A stretch of 5,919 nucleotides of DNA from positions 1-5,919 of the forward strand of contig CAIVDG010000341.1 of assembly GCA_903904615.1 (NCBI GenBank), read 5' to 3'. This stretch comes from an uncultured Acidimicrobiaceae bacterium. GTDB lineage: Bacteria > Actinomycetota > Acidimicrobiia > Acidimicrobiales > Ilumatobacteraceae. Each line of letters begins with the position of its first letter. The stretch's first letter is position 1. The position numbers and the translations under genes are program-made. This document shows, one piece after another, positions 5,081 through 5,919 of this stretch. The notes under the pieces were generated by a model, which saw nothing but the letters and a program-made list of their open reading frames with translations, had not been told where the DNA came from and ran no database searches.

Positions 5081-5781
5081 GCCAAGAACTGTTTTTGCCA
5101 GCCGTCAAGATCTTTCGAAAGACCTGCTGTCATTGCACCTAGCATTTCTGCACGTAATCGCTTTTTGCTGTGCGCGTGTGCAGTCATGTTGAGGGCGTTG
5201 TACGACTCGGCCAATTGGATGGCAGTGGTCAGTAGCTCTGATTCATCGACTACAAGGTCCAGCACTCCGTTTTCCACTGCGTTGTCGGGGGTGAAAGCTT
5301 CTGCAAGCACAACTGCACGAGTGAGTGCTGCTGGTGTCACGCGGTGACGAAGAATTTCAATGGTGGAAAATGGCATTGTCATTCCGATTGCCACTTCGTT
5401 TGCTGCGTACTTGTAGTTGCCCTTAACGCCAATGCGGTAGTCACCACTGAGCATGAGGAAAATTCCCATTGCAATGGCATGCCCGGGGCACGCAACAACA
5501 ACGGGTGTAGGAAAACTCAACAAACGCATGGACAACTGAAGTCCACCATTCAGCATGTCGACTGCTGGCTGACCACTTGCTGCCAACGTCTTCAGATCGA
5601 AGCCGGCAGAAAGGATTCCTGTTCGGCCCGTGAGCACTACAGGAACACCGTCGGCTTCTGCAGCATCGAGCGCGGCGTGAACACCTGCTTGTAAAGCGAG
5701 CGACACCGCATTTGCTTTTCCGTCATCCATTGTGATGACGCCGACACCGCCGTGTCGTGCGTACGTCACGATGTCGGCCAT
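5077..5781 (-). CDS. Enoyl-CoA hydratase/isomerase (crotonase) family protein
   Basis: Crotonase-fold enzymes act on acyl-CoA thioesters in fatty-acid or related degradation in the cytoplasm. This 234-residue protein is slightly short for the family (about 250-270). The first oxyanion-hole segment is SAGFDLKTL at 58-66, and the second is GHAIAMGIF at 100-108. Aligning GHAIAMGIFLMLSGD with the usual GGGCELAMMCD block puts Phe108 where hydratases have their first catalytic Glu (rat Glu144). The second Glu (rat Glu164) appears kept as Glu129 in AANEVAIG. Loss of the first with retention of the second is closer to delta3,delta2-enoyl-CoA isomerases than to true hydratases, so isomerase or another crotonase reaction is more likely. 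The ATG has only a weak ribosome binding site. Its start lies 4 bases after the nitroreductase stop, suggesting one operon. The stop codon lies in repeat copy B. Confidence 0.9.
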   Translation of the reverse strand: MADIVTYARHGGVGVITMDDGKANAVSLALQAGVHAALDAAEADGVPVVLTGRTGILSAGFDLKTLAASGQPAVDMLNGGLQLSMRLLSFPTPVVVACPGHAIAMGIFLMLSGDYRIGVKGNYKYAANEVAIGMTMPFSTIEILRHRVTPAALTRAVVLAEAFTPDNAVENGVLDLVVDESELLTTAIQLAESYNALNMTAHAHSKKRLRAEMLGAMTAGLSKDLDGWQKQFLA

Positions 5782-5785
5782 GTGA

Positions 5786-5919
5786 TTACCACTTATCCCA
5801 GTGAAGAACCTTGCTCAGTGGCTCGCGCTTTGCAGGCTTGAAGTCTGTGCCGATTGTGTAGGCAATTGGGAACAGGCCACCTTGCGTCACTTTTTCGTAA
5901 GGAATGCCGAGAAGTGCAG
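5786..5919 (-). CDS. Nitroreductase-family protein, C-terminal fragment cut by the window edge
   Basis: The minus strand is open from the window edge to a TAA at 5786-5788, giving about 43 residues that contain ALLGIPYEKVTQGG, LFPIAYTIGTDFKPA and a terminal HWDKW. From memory, the pattern of GIP, then LFPIAYTIGTDFKPA-like text, then a final HWDxW is typical of the end of actinobacterial FMN-dependent nitroreductase-family oxidoreductases. The FMN-binding core lies outside the window and cannot be checked. It is upstream of the crotonase gene in the same direction with a 4-base gap, so the two are probably co-transcribed. Confidence 0.75.
   Translation of the reverse strand, partial: ALLGIPYEKVTQGGLFPIAYTIGTDFKPAKREPLSKVLHWDKW

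Overview
This 5.9 kb window looks like chromosome from a moderately GC-rich, compact bacterium. Gene content points to Actinobacteriota, possibly an aquatic Acidimicrobiia-type lineage. The signs are a PlsC of the mycobacterial HAD-acyltransferase style, a HutC-type GntR regulator with a probable GTG start, and a nitroreductase tail of actinobacterial type. This placement is inference from remembered family features; there is no rRNA or other marker gene in the window.

Layout from left to right. (1) Positions 1-728, plus strand: the C-terminal part of a lysophospholipid acyltransferase whose frame is open to the window edge. (2) Positions 729-2996, minus strand: a complete mitochondrial-type aconitase with all cluster and catalytic residues, ending directly against the acyltransferase gene with no spacer. 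(3) Positions 2997-3063: a 67-bp divergent control region holding the aconitase ribosome binding site, a 7-bp inverted repeat and a GTGTATAC site that fits the HutC/GntR operator form. (4) Positions 3064-3795, plus strand: a GntR/HutC regulator with a UTRA effector domain, a candidate controller of itself and of aconitase. (5) Positions 3796-5027: an extra segment with one orphan multi-pass membrane protein gene (3804-4910, minus) and a 117-bp noncoding leader. (6) Positions 5028-5080: a second copy of the last 17 codons and stop of the regulator gene. (7) Positions 5077-5781, minus: a crotonase-fold protein. (8) Positions 5786-5919, minus: the C-terminal end of a nitroreductase, four bases upstream of the crotonase gene and probably in the same operon.

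The most interesting structure is the segment between the two copies of the regulator's 3' end. The copies share 34 identical bases. They then differ at seven of the next 19 positions, yet every difference is synonymous, so both encode the same C-terminal tail and stop. The copy at 5028-5080 also supplies the stop codon of the crotonase gene, so it looks like the native end of the regulator gene. The copy at 3743-3795 would then have been brought in by an element that inserted into the gene and restored its reading frame. This is the logic known from the e14 prophage in icd. Here the whole unit is about 1.29 kb, carries one unknown membrane protein and has no recombinase. It therefore looks like either a very small non-autonomous integrative cassette or a deletion remnant of a larger element.

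The rest is central metabolism and lipid or acyl-CoA metabolism in a tight arrangement: convergent genes abut or overlap at their stops, and the minus-strand crotonase pair is nearly contiguous.
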